From JOPF136 sp035541255 (GTDB taxonomy: Bacteria; Acidobacteriota; Terriglobia; Acidiferrales; UBA7541), in assembly GCA_035541255.1 (NCBI GenBank), contig DATKNR010000185.1:1-41890 (forward strand): DNA of 41,890 nt, read 5' to 3'. Below the pieces are notes generated by a model that searched no databases, was not told the DNA's origin, and saw only the letters and a list, made by a program, of their open reading frames with translations. The position numbers and the translations under genes were made by a program. Positions 33,556 through 41,178 of the stretch are shown here, piece by piece (position 1 is the stretch's first letter; each line of letters opens with the position of its first letter).

Positions 33556-34440
33556 ATGAAACCTCTGCGTCTTCCCGCCTTTGCCAAGATCAACGAATGC
33601 CTCTACGTTCTGGGCCGCCGTCCCGACGGCTATCATGAATTGCGCACCATCTTCCAGACCATCGGCCTGCACGACATGCTGGAGATGTCTATCCTTCGTT
33701 CTCCCACCGTGCGTCTGGAGTGCGATGACCCCGCGCTCCCTGCTGGCCGTGAAAATCTCGTCTGGCGGGCTGTGGCCTCCGCCCGCCGGGCCGTCGGGAT
33801 GCGCAGCGGAGTGCTCGTCCGCCTTGAAAAACGCATTCCCGTCGGCCGCGGCCTCGGCGGTGGCTCCAGCGACGCCGCTGTCGCGCTCATCGGCGTGGAG
33901 CGCCTGGCGCGCCGCGCCATCCCTCCCTCGGAGCGTCTGCGCATCGCGGGCGAACTGGGCTCCGACGTCCCGTTTTTTCTCTCCGGTGGCCGCGCCATGG
34001 GCATTGGCCGCGGCGAGGAAATTTACCCTCTGCCCGGCGTGCCCAAACGCACCGTTGTCGTCGTTTCTCCTTCCGGAATCGCCGTCAGCACCCGCGACGC
34101 CTACGGCTGGCTTCGCGCGCCGGCGTTGACAACTCGCGCTTCTGCCCGTAAACTAACGTCTTTCTGCGCTCTCTGTTGGAGCGGCCAGGGGGATTCCCTC
34201 GAGAACGATTTCGAGGCCGTCGTGTTCCGGCGGCACCCCAGGCTGGCGCGGATTCATCGCGCGTTACTCCGGCACGGAGCTGTGGGAGCAGCGCTGGCGG
34301 GCAGCGGTTCGGCGGTGTTCGGTGTTTTCCCGTCCCCAGCGCAGGCGCGCCGTGCCGCGATCGTGTTTCCGGACGACCAGGTTTTCATCACGGAAACGGT
34401 TTCTGGGCCGGAGTATCGCCGCGCGCTCTGCGGTGCGTGA
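33556..34440 (+). CDS. ispE: 4-diphosphocytidyl-2-C-methyl-D-erythritol kinase
   Basis: A 294-residue GHMP kinase of the MEP isoprenoid pathway; it phosphorylates CDP-ME. Motifs: LPAFAKINECLYVLGRRPDG (substrate site), GLGGGSSDAAVAL (about 99-111, ATP loop), LGSDVPFFLSGG and the C-terminal LAGSGSAVFGVF. The frame opens at 33493 inside the TPR gene; the ATG at 33556 gives the standard N-terminus. No clear Shine-Dalgarno, so translation may depend on the upstream gene. A promoter-like element lies inside this gene at 34126-34154 (see below). ispE followed by prs is a common order. Confidence 0.93.
   Translation: MKPLRLPAFAKINECLYVLGRRPDGYHELRTIFQTIGLHDMLEMSILRSPTVRLECDDPALPAGRENLVWRAVASARRAVGMRSGVLVRLEKRIPVGRGLGGGSSDAAVALIGVERLARRAIPPSERLRIAGELGSDVPFFLSGGRAMGIGRGEEIYPLPGVPKRTVVVVSPSGIAVSTRDAYGWLRAPALTTRASARKLTSFCALCWSGQGDSLENDFEAVVFRRHPRLARIHRALLRHGAVGAALAGSGSAVFGVFPSPAQARRAAIVFPDDQVFITETVSGPEYRRALCGA
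34126..34154 (+). promoter_or_regulatory. promoter-like element inside ispE, upstream of prs
   Basis: A perfect TTGACA (34126-34131), exactly 17 bases, then TAAACT (34149-34154). It falls on ispE codons TTG, ACA, ACT and AAA-CTA, which look uncommon in this GC-rich gene. If used it would give prs a leader of about 370 bases. Confidence 0.45.
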
Positions 34441-34528
34441 GGAAGTTTCTCGCGGACTGCGCCGGGTTGAGCGATGCCTCCCGCGGTATTTCTAGGAGTC
34501 TCGAGTTCGGCAGTTCTCAGGGGGAGTT

Positions 34529-35473
34529 TTGGTCGACGAGAAATTCAAGCTGTTCTCGGGGATGGCCAACCGTCCGCTCGCGGAGGAAATTGCGCGCGCC
34601 CTGCACGTACCGCTCGGTCAGTGCGCTCTCGGCCGCTTCAGCGACGGCGAGATTTATTTCCAGATCCTCGAAAACGTTCGCGGGGCCGACGTCTTTGTCG
34701 TCCAGCCCTGCTGCCATCCGGTGGACCAGAACCTCGTTGAGCTGCTCATGATGATTGACGCCTTCAAACGCGCTTCCGCCTGGCGCATCACCGCCGTGGT
34801 CCCCTACTACTGCTATGCCCGCCAGGACCGTAAGGACAAGCCGCGCGTCCCCATTTCCGCCAAGCTCGTTGCTGACTTGCTCGAGACCGCCGGTTCCAGC
34901 CGTGCGCTCACCATGGACCTCCATGCCCCGCAGATTCAGGGCTATTTCAATATACCGGTGGACCATCTGTACGCCACCCCGGTGATGGTCGACTATTTCT
35001 CGAAGAAAGCGCAGAAGGAATACACCGTGGTTTCGCCGGATGCCGGTGGCGTCGAACGCGCCCGCTTCTTCGGCAAGAAGATCAACGCCCCGCTCGCCAT
35101 CATGGACAAGCGCCGCGTCGAAATGAACGTCGCCGAAGTCATGAACGTCATTGGCGACGTTCGCGGCCGCCCGGCTTTGATCATCGACGACATGATTGAC
35201 ACCGCCGGCACCCTCGTCAAAACCACCGAGGCCCTGCTCGAGCATGGTGCCACCGAAGTCACCGCGTGCTGCACCCATGCCGTGCTCTCCGGTCCGGCTG
35301 TCGAACGCATCTCCAAGTCCGCCCTCACCGAAGTCGTGGTGACGGACACGATTCCGCTCACTCCGGCGGCCAGGGCCTGCCCGAAGATTAACGCACTCAG
35401 CGTCGCGCACCTGTTTGCGCGCGGCATTCAGTCCATCCACGAGGAGAGTTCCATTAGCGAGCTGTTCATCTGA
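34529..35473 (+). CDS. prs: ribose-phosphate pyrophosphokinase
   Basis: A 314-residue enzyme that makes PRPP from ribose 5-phosphate and ATP, for purine, pyrimidine, His and Trp synthesis. The family motifs are complete: FSDGEIYFQILENVRG, PYYCYARQDRKDKPR (ATP flexible loop), DLHAPQIQGYF (130-140), VVSPDAGGVERARFFG, and the PRPP loop DDMIDTAGT (220-228). Start is TTG at 34529; GGGGGAG ends two bases before it, which is short spacing, but the encoded VDEKFKLFSGMANRPLAEEI aligns with the usual Prs N-terminus. The ATG at 34562 would cut into the fold. An 88-base gap without visible features separates it from ispE. Confidence 0.94.
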   Translation: MVDEKFKLFSGMANRPLAEEIARALHVPLGQCALGRFSDGEIYFQILENVRGADVFVVQPCCHPVDQNLVELLMMIDAFKRASAWRITAVVPYYCYARQDRKDKPRVPISAKLVADLLETAGSSRALTMDLHAPQIQGYFNIPVDHLYATPVMVDYFSKKAQKEYTVVSPDAGGVERARFFGKKINAPLAIMDKRRVEMNVAEVMNVIGDVRGRPALIIDDMIDTAGTLVKTTEALLEHGATEVTACCTHAVLSGPAVERISKSALTEVVVTDTIPLTPAARACPKINALSVAHLFARGIQSIHEESSISELFI

Positions 35474-35523
35474 CAGGTCATCAGGAAGATTTCGATTGTG
35501 CAAGGAAGAGAGGCGAAAGGCGT

Positions 35524-36255
35524 ATGCAGCAGATTCTAATCCAGGGTAAGAAGCGCGACGACCGCGGCAAGAACGCCATGCGGCGCCTCCGCCAATCCGG
35601 CAGCGTTCCCGGCGTTCTCTACGGCGGAACTGGCGAAGCGGTTCCCGTCGCTCTTGAAGCGAAGGAACTCGCTCCGTTGTTCCGTACTGAGTCCGGCCAC
35701 AACGCCCTTCTCAACGTGAAAATCGAAGGCCTCCACGAGGAGCTCGCCGTCCTCAAGGACTGGCAGATGGATCCGCTCTACGGTCGCCTGCTCCATGTGG
35801 ATTTGCTCCGCGTGGCCAAAGACGTCCGCATGCGCGTCCGCGTTCCCGTTCACACCTCCGGCGATCCCGTCGGCGTCAAGCAGCAGGGCGGCGTTTTTGA
35901 AGTCATTTCCCGCGAGGTCGAAATCGAGTGCCTGCCCATGGACATCCCCGATGAGTTTCGCGTGGACGTTTCTGGTCTCATGATCGGCAAGCAGCTCCGT
36001 TTCTCTGACCTACCGCTCGACCCGGAAAAAATGAAGCTGATCAGCGAAGCCAGGACCGTCATTGCTCACGTCGTCGCGCCGAAGAAGGAAGAAGAGGTGG
36101 TGCCGGAAGCCGTGGCGGGTGCCGCTCCGGCCGAGCCGGAAGTCATCAAGAAGGGCAAGAAGGAAGAAGAGGGCGAAGAGGGCGCCGCTCCCGCCGAGAA
36201 GGCGGAAAAGGCTCCCAAGGCCGAAAAGTCCGAGAAGCCGGAGAAAAAGAAGTAG
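35524..36255 (+). CDS. rplY: 50S ribosomal protein L25 (CTC-type, long form)
   Basis: A 243-residue L25/TL5/CTC protein that binds 5S rRNA. The N-terminal L25 domain is visible in GKNAMRRLRQSGSVPGVLYG and HNALLNVKIEG, and the C-terminal beta domain (about 100-190) has VRVPVHTSGDPVGVKQQGG. The last about 50 residues are a highly charged, low-complexity tail of Lys, Glu, Ala and Pro. The start is the ATG at 35524, with AGAGAGG and GAAAGG upstream. Fifty bases separate it from prs and 33 from pth; the prs-rplY-pth order is widespread. Confidence 0.92.
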   Translation: MQQILIQGKKRDDRGKNAMRRLRQSGSVPGVLYGGTGEAVPVALEAKELAPLFRTESGHNALLNVKIEGLHEELAVLKDWQMDPLYGRLLHVDLLRVAKDVRMRVRVPVHTSGDPVGVKQQGGVFEVISREVEIECLPMDIPDEFRVDVSGLMIGKQLRFSDLPLDPEKMKLISEARTVIAHVVAPKKEEEVVPEAVAGAAPAEPEVIKKGKKEEEGEEGAAPAEKAEKAPKAEKSEKPEKKK

Positions 36256-36288
36256 CCGCGCGTCTTCGCGAATACTTCGAAGGCGCGC

Positions 36289-36876
36289 ATGTGGCTCATC
36301 GTCGGTCTCGGAAATCCCGGTTACGAGTTTGCCTGGACGCCGCATAACCTGGGTTTTCTCGTGATTGATCTCCTCGCGGAACGCGCCGGCATCCGCGTCG
36401 AGCGCCCGGAAGCAAAGTCGTATGTCGGCAAAGGACGTATCGGGCAGCAGGAAGTTGCTCTGGCCAAGCCGCAGACGTACATGAACCTGAGCGGCATGGC
36501 CGTCGCCGAACTCGCCGAGCGTTTCGAGACCGGGCCCGGCCAGGTGCTGATTGCCGTCGACGACGTGGCCCTGCCCTGGGGCAGCCTGCGCATTCGCGAA
36601 CGGGGCAGCGCCGGCGGCCACAACGGACTCAAGTCCGTGATTGCGGCTCTCGGCACCGACGAGTTCATTCGCCTCCGGATGGGCATCCAGCCCGATTTTC
36701 CGGTGGGAGATCTCGCGGCTTACGTCACGCACCGCATGGGCAAGGCGGCGCGCAACGCGGCAGTCGAACTTGTCACTCTCGCAGCTGACGCCGTGGAATG
36801 TGTGGTTACGGATGGAGTGCGGCGCGCCATGAATCGGTTTAACCGCCGCGTCTCCGGGCCCGGTGAGGTTTCGTAG
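36289..36876 (+). CDS. pth: peptidyl-tRNA hydrolase
   Basis: A 195-residue enzyme that releases peptides from stalled peptidyl-tRNA. Catalytic and binding residues are visible: GLGNPGYEF with Asn9, TPHNLGF with the catalytic His19, KPQTYMNLSGMAV, the acidic DDVALPWG, and GSAGGHNGLKSVI. Where most homologues have TRHN, this one has TPHN. Cytoplasmic. It follows rplY by 33 bases and ends before a hairpin repeat that separates it from rpsF. Confidence 0.93.
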   Translation: MWLIVGLGNPGYEFAWTPHNLGFLVIDLLAERAGIRVERPEAKSYVGKGRIGQQEVALAKPQTYMNLSGMAVAELAERFETGPGQVLIAVDDVALPWGSLRIRERGSAGGHNGLKSVIAALGTDEFIRLRMGIQPDFPVGDLAAYVTHRMGKAARNAAVELVTLAADAVECVVTDGVRRAMNRFNRRVSGPGEVS

Positions 36877-36888
36877 GGGCACGGCATG

Positions 36889-36907
36889 CCTGCCTGTCGC
36901 AGGCAGG
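36889..36907. repeat. inverted repeat between pth and rpsF
   Basis: Perfect 8-base arms CCTGCCTG and CAGGCAGG around TCG, following GGGGCACGGCATG. No T-run follows, so an intrinsic terminator is unlikely. It looks like a dispersed REP-type hairpin of the kind seen near other genes here. Confidence 0.5.
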
Positions 36908-36950
36908 TCGTCCCCCGGTTGAAGAAGGCTGTACCAGGAAACGAGGACAC

Positions 36951-37376
36951 ATGGAAGAACGACTGTACGATCTGATTTTCATCTGCCGCCCGGCAACCCC
37001 GGAAGAGGATATCGACAAGATCATCGCCACCCTCGAACACACTGTGGCCGAGCGTGCCGGCAAAATCGACAAAACGGAGAAGTGGGGCGCTCGCAAGATG
37101 GCCTATCGCGTCAAGCGCCACCGCGAGGGCTATTACGTTCTCATGGTTCTCCGCTCCACTCAGGGCGACATGGTTCACGAACTCGAGCGGCGTCTCAAGG
37201 TCAACGACGCCGTCATCAAGTACATGACCGTCCGCCTCGATGAAGACATCAAGCGCCAGAAGCGGCTCCAGCAGCGCCGCGAACGCAAGGCCGCGCGCCG
37301 GCCTCGTGGTGGCGCTCGTGGCCACGGCCACCCCGCCGGCGGCGAGCAGCCCGCCGCGGCCGCTCAGCAGCAGTAG
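36951..37376 (+). CDS. rpsF: 30S ribosomal protein S6
   Basis: A 141-residue S6 protein: ERLYDLIFICRPATPEEDID, KIDKTEKWGARKMAYRVKRH and EGYYVLMVLRS are the conserved core (about 95 residues). S6 pairs with S18 on the platform of the small subunit. The last about 45 residues form a basic and Gln/Gly/Pro-rich tail not present in short S6 proteins. The ATG at 36951 has GAGGA five bases upstream. Followed by rpsR, 15 bases later, as in most bacteria. Confidence 0.93.
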   Translation: MEERLYDLIFICRPATPEEDIDKIIATLEHTVAERAGKIDKTEKWGARKMAYRVKRHREGYYVLMVLRSTQGDMVHELERRLKVNDAVIKYMTVRLDEDIKRQKRLQQRRERKAARRPRGGARGHGHPAGGEQPAAAAQQQ

Positions 37377-37391
37377 GTCCAGGAGGATACA

Positions 37392-37895
37392 TTGGCAGAC
37401 GATACGCAAAAGGAATCGCAATCCCACGAGGCCCACGCCGCCCCGGAACACAAGCCGGCTCGGCCCCAGGAATCGCATCCAGCCACCGACGCGCCCGCTG
37501 CGGGCAAGCCTCCTGAGGCCCGCCCGCCAGACGCGCGCTCCCATGAGTCCCGCGCCCACGAAGGCCGCCCGCATGAAGGCCGCCCTCGCGGCGAAGGCCG
37601 TCCCGGCGAAGGTCGTGGCGGCGAAGGCCGCGGGCCCCGCGAAGGTGGCCGCGAAGGCGGCAAGCGCGGTCGCCGCGGTTTTTATCGCAAGAAGAAGGTC
37701 TGCCGCTTCTGCGTCGATCGCGTTGATTTCATCGACTACAAGAAGCCGGAACAGCTCATGACCTTCATTCAGGAGCGGGGCAAGATCGTCCCCCGCCGCA
37801 TTACCGGCACCTGTTCGCGTCATCAGCGCTGGCTCGCCGAGGCCATCAAGCGCGCCCGCAATATCGCGCTCATGCCCTTCGGCGGCGCCCGGTAG
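37392..37895 (+). CDS. rpsR: 30S ribosomal protein S18 with long N-terminal extension
   Basis: The S18 core is residues 92-167: KKKVCRFCVDRVDFIDYK and RITGTCSRHQRWLAEAIKRARN, with Cys104, Cys107, Cys141 and His144 able to form a zinc site. It partners S6. Residues 1-90 are an extension rich in His, Glu, Arg, Gly and Pro with near-repeats such as HEGRPHEGRPRGEGR. The start is TTG at 37392 with AGGAGG seven bases upstream. No in-frame start gives a short S18, so the extension is encoded as part of the gene. The usual S18 length is about 75-90 residues, so the protein is twice the normal size. Confidence 0.9.
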   Translation: MADDTQKESQSHEAHAAPEHKPARPQESHPATDAPAAGKPPEARPPDARSHESRAHEGRPHEGRPRGEGRPGEGRGGEGRGPREGGREGGKRGRRGFYRKKKVCRFCVDRVDFIDYKKPEQLMTFIQERGKIVPRRITGTCSRHQRWLAEAIKRARNIALMPFGGAR

Positions 37896-37916
37896 CTGTC
37901 TCTGTGGTCATCCCGA

Positions 37917-37932
37917 GTCCGCTGTGGCGGAC
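37917..37932. repeat. small hairpin downstream of rpsR
   Basis: Arms GTCCGC and GCGGAC around TGTG, inside a TCATCCCGAG...GAGGGAACTG context. No T-run follows closely. It could be an mRNA-stabilising stem or part of a dispersed repeat. The 185-base gap to rplI shows nothing else clear. Confidence 0.35.
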
Positions 37933-38080
37933 GAGGGAACTGTTGTCGGTTTTGGATCGAGTTCAGCTTCGCAGGGGCGCTGCTGGCTGCGCCCTCTTTC
38001 TCGGGTAGCCGCGGTCAGCGGTTTTCCGACCGTGGGTTTTCTCGAATCGCGCACCTAGCGGCAACACGAAAGGATTCACC

Positions 38081-38527
38081 ATGCAGATCATCTTGCAGGA
38101 AGACGTCGACAAGCTCGGCCACCGCGGCCAGATCGTGGAGGTGGCGGAGGGCTACGCGCGCAACTATCTTCTCCCGCGAAAGCTCGCTCTCCCCGTCAGC
38201 GCCGGCAATCTCAAGCAGCTCGAGCAGATCAAGCGCGCCCTCGCCAAGCGCGAGGCCACCGAACGGGATGGCGCGCAGAAGCAGGCCGAGCTCCTCGCCG
38301 CTCTCACGGTCGAGTTCGCGCGCAAGGCCGGCGATAACGACCAGATGTTCGGCTCCGTCACCGCAGCCGACATCGCCGAAGCACTCGCCGCCCAGGGCTA
38401 TACCGTCGACAAGCGCCGCATCCAGCTCGAACAGCCCATCAAAACGCTCGGCGAATATCAGGTGCCCGCGAAGCTCCATCGCGAAGTCACCGCTTCGCTC
38501 AAAGTCGTCGTCAAGCGCTCGGAGTAG
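38081..38527 (+). CDS. rplI: 50S ribosomal protein L9
   Basis: A 148-residue L9: the N-terminal 23S rRNA-binding domain MQIILQEDVDKLGHRGQIVE and VAEGYARNYLLPRKLA, a long connecting helix, and the C-terminal domain with DNDQMFGSVTAADIAEAL. Length is normal. The ATG has AAAGGA seven bases upstream. It follows rpsR by 185 bases and precedes dnaB by 459, so the usual S6-S18-L9 block is intact but looser than in many bacteria. Confidence 0.94.
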   Translation: MQIILQEDVDKLGHRGQIVEVAEGYARNYLLPRKLALPVSAGNLKQLEQIKRALAKREATERDGAQKQAELLAALTVEFARKAGDNDQMFGSVTAADIAEALAAQGYTVDKRRIQLEQPIKTLGEYQVPAKLHREVTASLKVVVKRSE

Positions 38528-38581
38528 CGCCTTCGGAAGGGCGGCGATTCATCCCCGCCGCCAAAACCCCGGCGAAGCAGG

Positions 38582-38602
38582 GGGCTTCAGCCCCTGAAGC
38601 CC
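38582..38602 (+). terminator. probable terminator or REP hairpin after rplI
   Basis: Perfect 9-base arms GGGCTTCAG and CTGAAGCCC with a CCC loop. A run of seven T lies 18 bases downstream (38621-38627), too far for a textbook intrinsic terminator. The core GGGGCTTCAGCCCC also matches the palindromes at 38832 and 38874. Confidence 0.45.
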
Positions 38603-38831
38603 GTCTCTCTCCTCGTTCCGTTTTTTTCTCTTTGTCAAGCCCGCCCCTTCCGAAATTCACAGCCATTAAAAATTTTGCAACGCCGCGCATTTGACTCCGC
38701 TCCCTCGCTTCCCGACAATCCACATTCGTTGCGAGTGGTCGCGTCCGGGGGAACCGGCTGATTTCAATTTTCGCTTCGGCAGGTTTGCGCTCAGCCGTTC
38801 AGCGCCCGGCCACCCGTGATGTTTGCGTCAG

Positions 38832-38851
38832 GGCACGGCTTCAGCCGTGCC
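38832..38851. repeat. REP-like palindrome
   Basis: Perfect 9-base arms GGCACGGCT and AGCCGTGCC around TC. It shares the GGCTTCAGCC core with neighbouring elements. Confidence 0.6.
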
Positions 38852-38873
38852 GGGAGGATGCGGTCTTCTTCTA

Positions 38874-38891
38874 CAGGGGCTTTAGCCCCTG
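38874..38891. repeat. REP-like palindrome
   Basis: Perfect 8-base arms CAGGGGCT and AGCCCCTG around TT. It lies 22 bases after the previous palindrome and shares its core. Confidence 0.6.
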
Positions 38892-38920
38892 AGGACGCCC
38901 CTTGAATTGCGGCGCAAAAG

Positions 38921-38941
38921 TCTCCGGTTGCAATCCGGAGA
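38921..38941. repeat. inverted repeat upstream of dnaB
   Basis: Perfect 7-base arms TCTCCGG and CCGGAGA around TTGCAAT, 45 bases before the dnaB start. It could be an operator or a leader hairpin. No convincing promoter is visible with it. Confidence 0.4.
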
Positions 38942-38986
38942 CGATTCAGTGAATATAGAGCGAATAAAAGGCGAATACGAAATCTC

Positions 38987-40339
38987 ATGGCCGCTCCCGT
39001 CACCATCGAACGTCCGCTCCCCTCCTCGCTCGACGCCGAGCGCGGCATCCTCGGCGCCGTCCTGCTCGACAATCAGTCCCTTCACGCCGCTCTGGAAATC
39101 CTCCGCACCGAGGATTTCTTCTCCGATCATCACCGCCGCATCTTCGACCGCATGATTGAGTTGTCCGAAGCCGGCCAGGCCATTGATCTCCTCACGCTCA
39201 CGGACGAGCTTCGCCGCAAGGGCGAGCTCGAATCCGCCGGCGGCGCCGCCTATCTTTCCTCGCTCGTCGATGGTGTTCCGCGCATCTCCAACGTCCCCCA
39301 CTACGCCCGCATCGTGAAGGAAAAGTCCCTGCTCCGTCATCTCGTCCAGACCGCGCACTCCATCGAGCAGCGCGCCCTCGAGGCCGATCTCGGCGCCGAC
39401 GAGATGCTCGACAACGCCGAGTCCGAGATCTTCCGCCTCGCCGACGACCGCATCCGCCAGGGTTTCGTCACCGTCAAGGAGCTGGTCCAGAAGAATTACG
39501 AGCGCCTCGAAAAGCTCGTCAGCGAAGGCCGCACCGTCACCGGCCTCGCCACCGGCTATCATTCGCTCGACGAAATGACCTCGGGCCTTCAGCCCGCCGA
39601 GCTCATCATCCTCGCCGCCCGCCCCTCCATGGGCAAAACCGCCCTCGCCCTCAATATCGCGGAAAACTCCTCTGCCGCCGGGCACAAGGTGGCCCTCTTC
39701 AGCCTGGAAATGTCCAAGGAAGCCCTCCTCATGCGCCTGCTTTCCTCCCACGCACGCATCGACGCGCACAAGTTCCGCACCGGCCACCTGAATCACGAAG
39801 ACCGCGAAAAGATGGCCGCCTCGCTCAACGAGCTCGCCCGCGCCCCCGTCTGGATCGACGATTCCTCCTCCTCCACCGTCGTCGAAATGGGCGCCAAGGC
39901 CCGCCGCCTGAAAAACGACAAGGGCCTCGACCTCGTCATCGTGGACTATCTCCAGTTGATGTCCGCCCGCGGCCGCTTCTCGAACCGCAACGAAGAAGTT
40001 TCCTCCATCACCCGCGGCCTGAAGGCCATGGCCAAGGAACTGGGCGTGCCTGTCCTCGTCTTGAGCCAGTTGACCCGCGCTCCCGAACGCGACGAGCGCC
40101 GGCCCCAGCTTGCCGATCTCCGGGAGTCGGGCGCAATCGAGCAGGATGCGGATCTTGTTTTGTTCATAAATCGTCCCGGCTTCTATAAGCCCGACGCTCC
40201 CGATGAAGAACGCAACCGCGCCGAGCTGATCATCGCCAAGCAGCGCAACGGCCCCACCGGCGTCCTCAAGTTCGTTTTCCTCCACACCTTCACCCGCTTC
40301 GAGCAAGCCTCGAACGTCGTGTCAGACGACGATATGTGA
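38987..40339 (+). CDS. dnaB: replicative DNA helicase
   Basis: A 450-residue DnaB, the hexameric helicase that unwinds DNA ahead of the replisome. The N-terminal domain has ERGILGAVLLDNQSLHAALE and GGAAYLSSLVDGVP. The RecA-like motor has the Walker A ARPSMGKT (211-218), FSLEMSKEALLMRLLS, Walker B LVIVDYLQLM and GAIEQDADLVLFINRP. Length is typical. The ATG follows a weak AAAAGG at 11 bases. No intein or insertion is present. It ends the conserved housekeeping block; the next gene, 28 bases downstream, has a different composition. Confidence 0.95.
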   Translation: MAAPVTIERPLPSSLDAERGILGAVLLDNQSLHAALEILRTEDFFSDHHRRIFDRMIELSEAGQAIDLLTLTDELRRKGELESAGGAAYLSSLVDGVPRISNVPHYARIVKEKSLLRHLVQTAHSIEQRALEADLGADEMLDNAESEIFRLADDRIRQGFVTVKELVQKNYERLEKLVSEGRTVTGLATGYHSLDEMTSGLQPAELIILAARPSMGKTALALNIAENSSAAGHKVALFSLEMSKEALLMRLLSSHARIDAHKFRTGHLNHEDREKMAASLNELARAPVWIDDSSSSTVVEMGAKARRLKNDKGLDLVIVDYLQLMSARGRFSNRNEEVSSITRGLKAMAKELGVPVLVLSQLTRAPERDERRPQLADLRESGAIEQDADLVLFINRPGFYKPDAPDEERNRAELIIAKQRNGPTGVLKFVFLHTFTRFEQASNVVSDDDM

Positions 40340-40367
40340 AACCTACAGTCATCTCTGGAAGCGCGCG

Positions 40368-41156
40368 ATGGTCAGAGTAGAAGTTAAATCGTATAACGAA
40401 ACAGTTAAAGCCCAGCGTGAATTGCTAGCGCAACGTGTTATTGACCTTTTTGGTTTTCATCTGTCGCAGACCAGACTCCTGATTTTCTTGGACGATTGCG
40501 ACCCGCCGAACCTTAAGAGGAAGTATGGCCCTGCCAATCGAGGTTTTTACGCGCCTATCCATGGAATGCTTCCGTCAGACAGTGCAACACTCGATGAACT
40601 TCCAGACTATGTAATCGCTTGCGTCTTCCCAGACGAAGGTGTTTCCCAGCCTCCCGTTCCGCGCGGCGTCGATGACTTTGTGTATCTGTATGGAACCACC
40701 TGCGCCAATGAGATTGGGCTGACGATGACCATGGCTCACGAATTGCAGCACGCACTCCAACATGCAAACGAGCCCACCCTGTGGGCGGTCAATACCTTGG
40801 TCACAAACCTGAGTAGGACCACTCTTGAGGCGTTGGAATTCCAATGGCGCGATATTCCAATTGAGCTAGATGCGCGCATTGTATCGAAACGCGTAGCTAT
40901 AACCCTGTTCGGCGAACGAGCTGTCGATCGCTATCTTGTCGAGAAGATCGCTGAACCTGTGAATGACACGGACGCGAGAGATTGCACTGTCGTTCGCGGC
41001 CTATCCGTCTTAGCGTCAGTAAACCTACTTCTCGAGACCAGAAAAATGTGCAGTCGCCTCCGCCCATACTGGGCCGAGCTTGAGGGCATCTTGCAAGAAG
41101 CGAAGCTCACCCGGGAGAGCATTTACCAAGGAATTCGGCTGGAGGACTACCTTTGA
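40368..41156 (+). CDS. putative HExxH metallopeptidase, unknown family
   Basis: A 262-residue protein without signal peptide. It has a zinc-binding signature MAHELQHALQH: His124, Glu125 and His128 form HExxH. Glu166 in PIELDAR, 37 residues later, could be the third ligand as in gluzincin-type enzymes (an ExDA pattern). The surrounding sequence does not match a family I recognise. Base composition is lower in G+C than neighbours, with codons such as GTT, AAA, ATT and TAT frequent at the 5' end, which suggests acquisition. It starts 28 bases after dnaB without a strong ribosome site. Proteolysis is inferred from the motif only; a non-catalytic zinc fold is the alternative. Confidence 0.65.
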   Translation: MVRVEVKSYNETVKAQRELLAQRVIDLFGFHLSQTRLLIFLDDCDPPNLKRKYGPANRGFYAPIHGMLPSDSATLDELPDYVIACVFPDEGVSQPPVPRGVDDFVYLYGTTCANEIGLTMTMAHELQHALQHANEPTLWAVNTLVTNLSRTTLEALEFQWRDIPIELDARIVSKRVAITLFGERAVDRYLVEKIAEPVNDTDARDCTVVRGLSVLASVNLLLETRKMCSRLRPYWAELEGILQEAKLTRESIYQGIRLEDYL

Positions 41157-41178
41157 GACGAAGGAACATTACGAAGGC

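Larger units (their letters stand above)
38528..38986. other. intergenic region rich in palindromes (rplI-dnaB)
   Basis: No gene is supported in these 459 bases. The region contains three palindromes with GGCTTCAGCC or GGCTTTAGCC cores, a 7-base inverted repeat before dnaB and a T-run after the first hairpin. The middle (about 38630-38800) shows no recognisable structure. Small frames here lack start or homology signs. Confidence 0.7.

Noticed and set aside
37240..37761. Ala/Lys-rich frame overlapping rpsF and rpsR, resembling a histone H1-like protein
   Set aside because: It is the shifted reading of the GAAGGCCGC-type repeats that encode the rpsR extension. The S18 core is in the other frame with a proper ribosome site.
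38928..38956. TTGCAA with GAATAT as a dnaB promoter
   Set aside because: The -35 is inside the inverted repeat and the -10 matches consensus poorly at the required spacing.
38882..40306. 474-codon open frame antisense to dnaB
   Set aside because: Same GC-frame effect; the translation is Gly/Glu/Leu/Val-rich without family motifs and lies wholly over dnaB.
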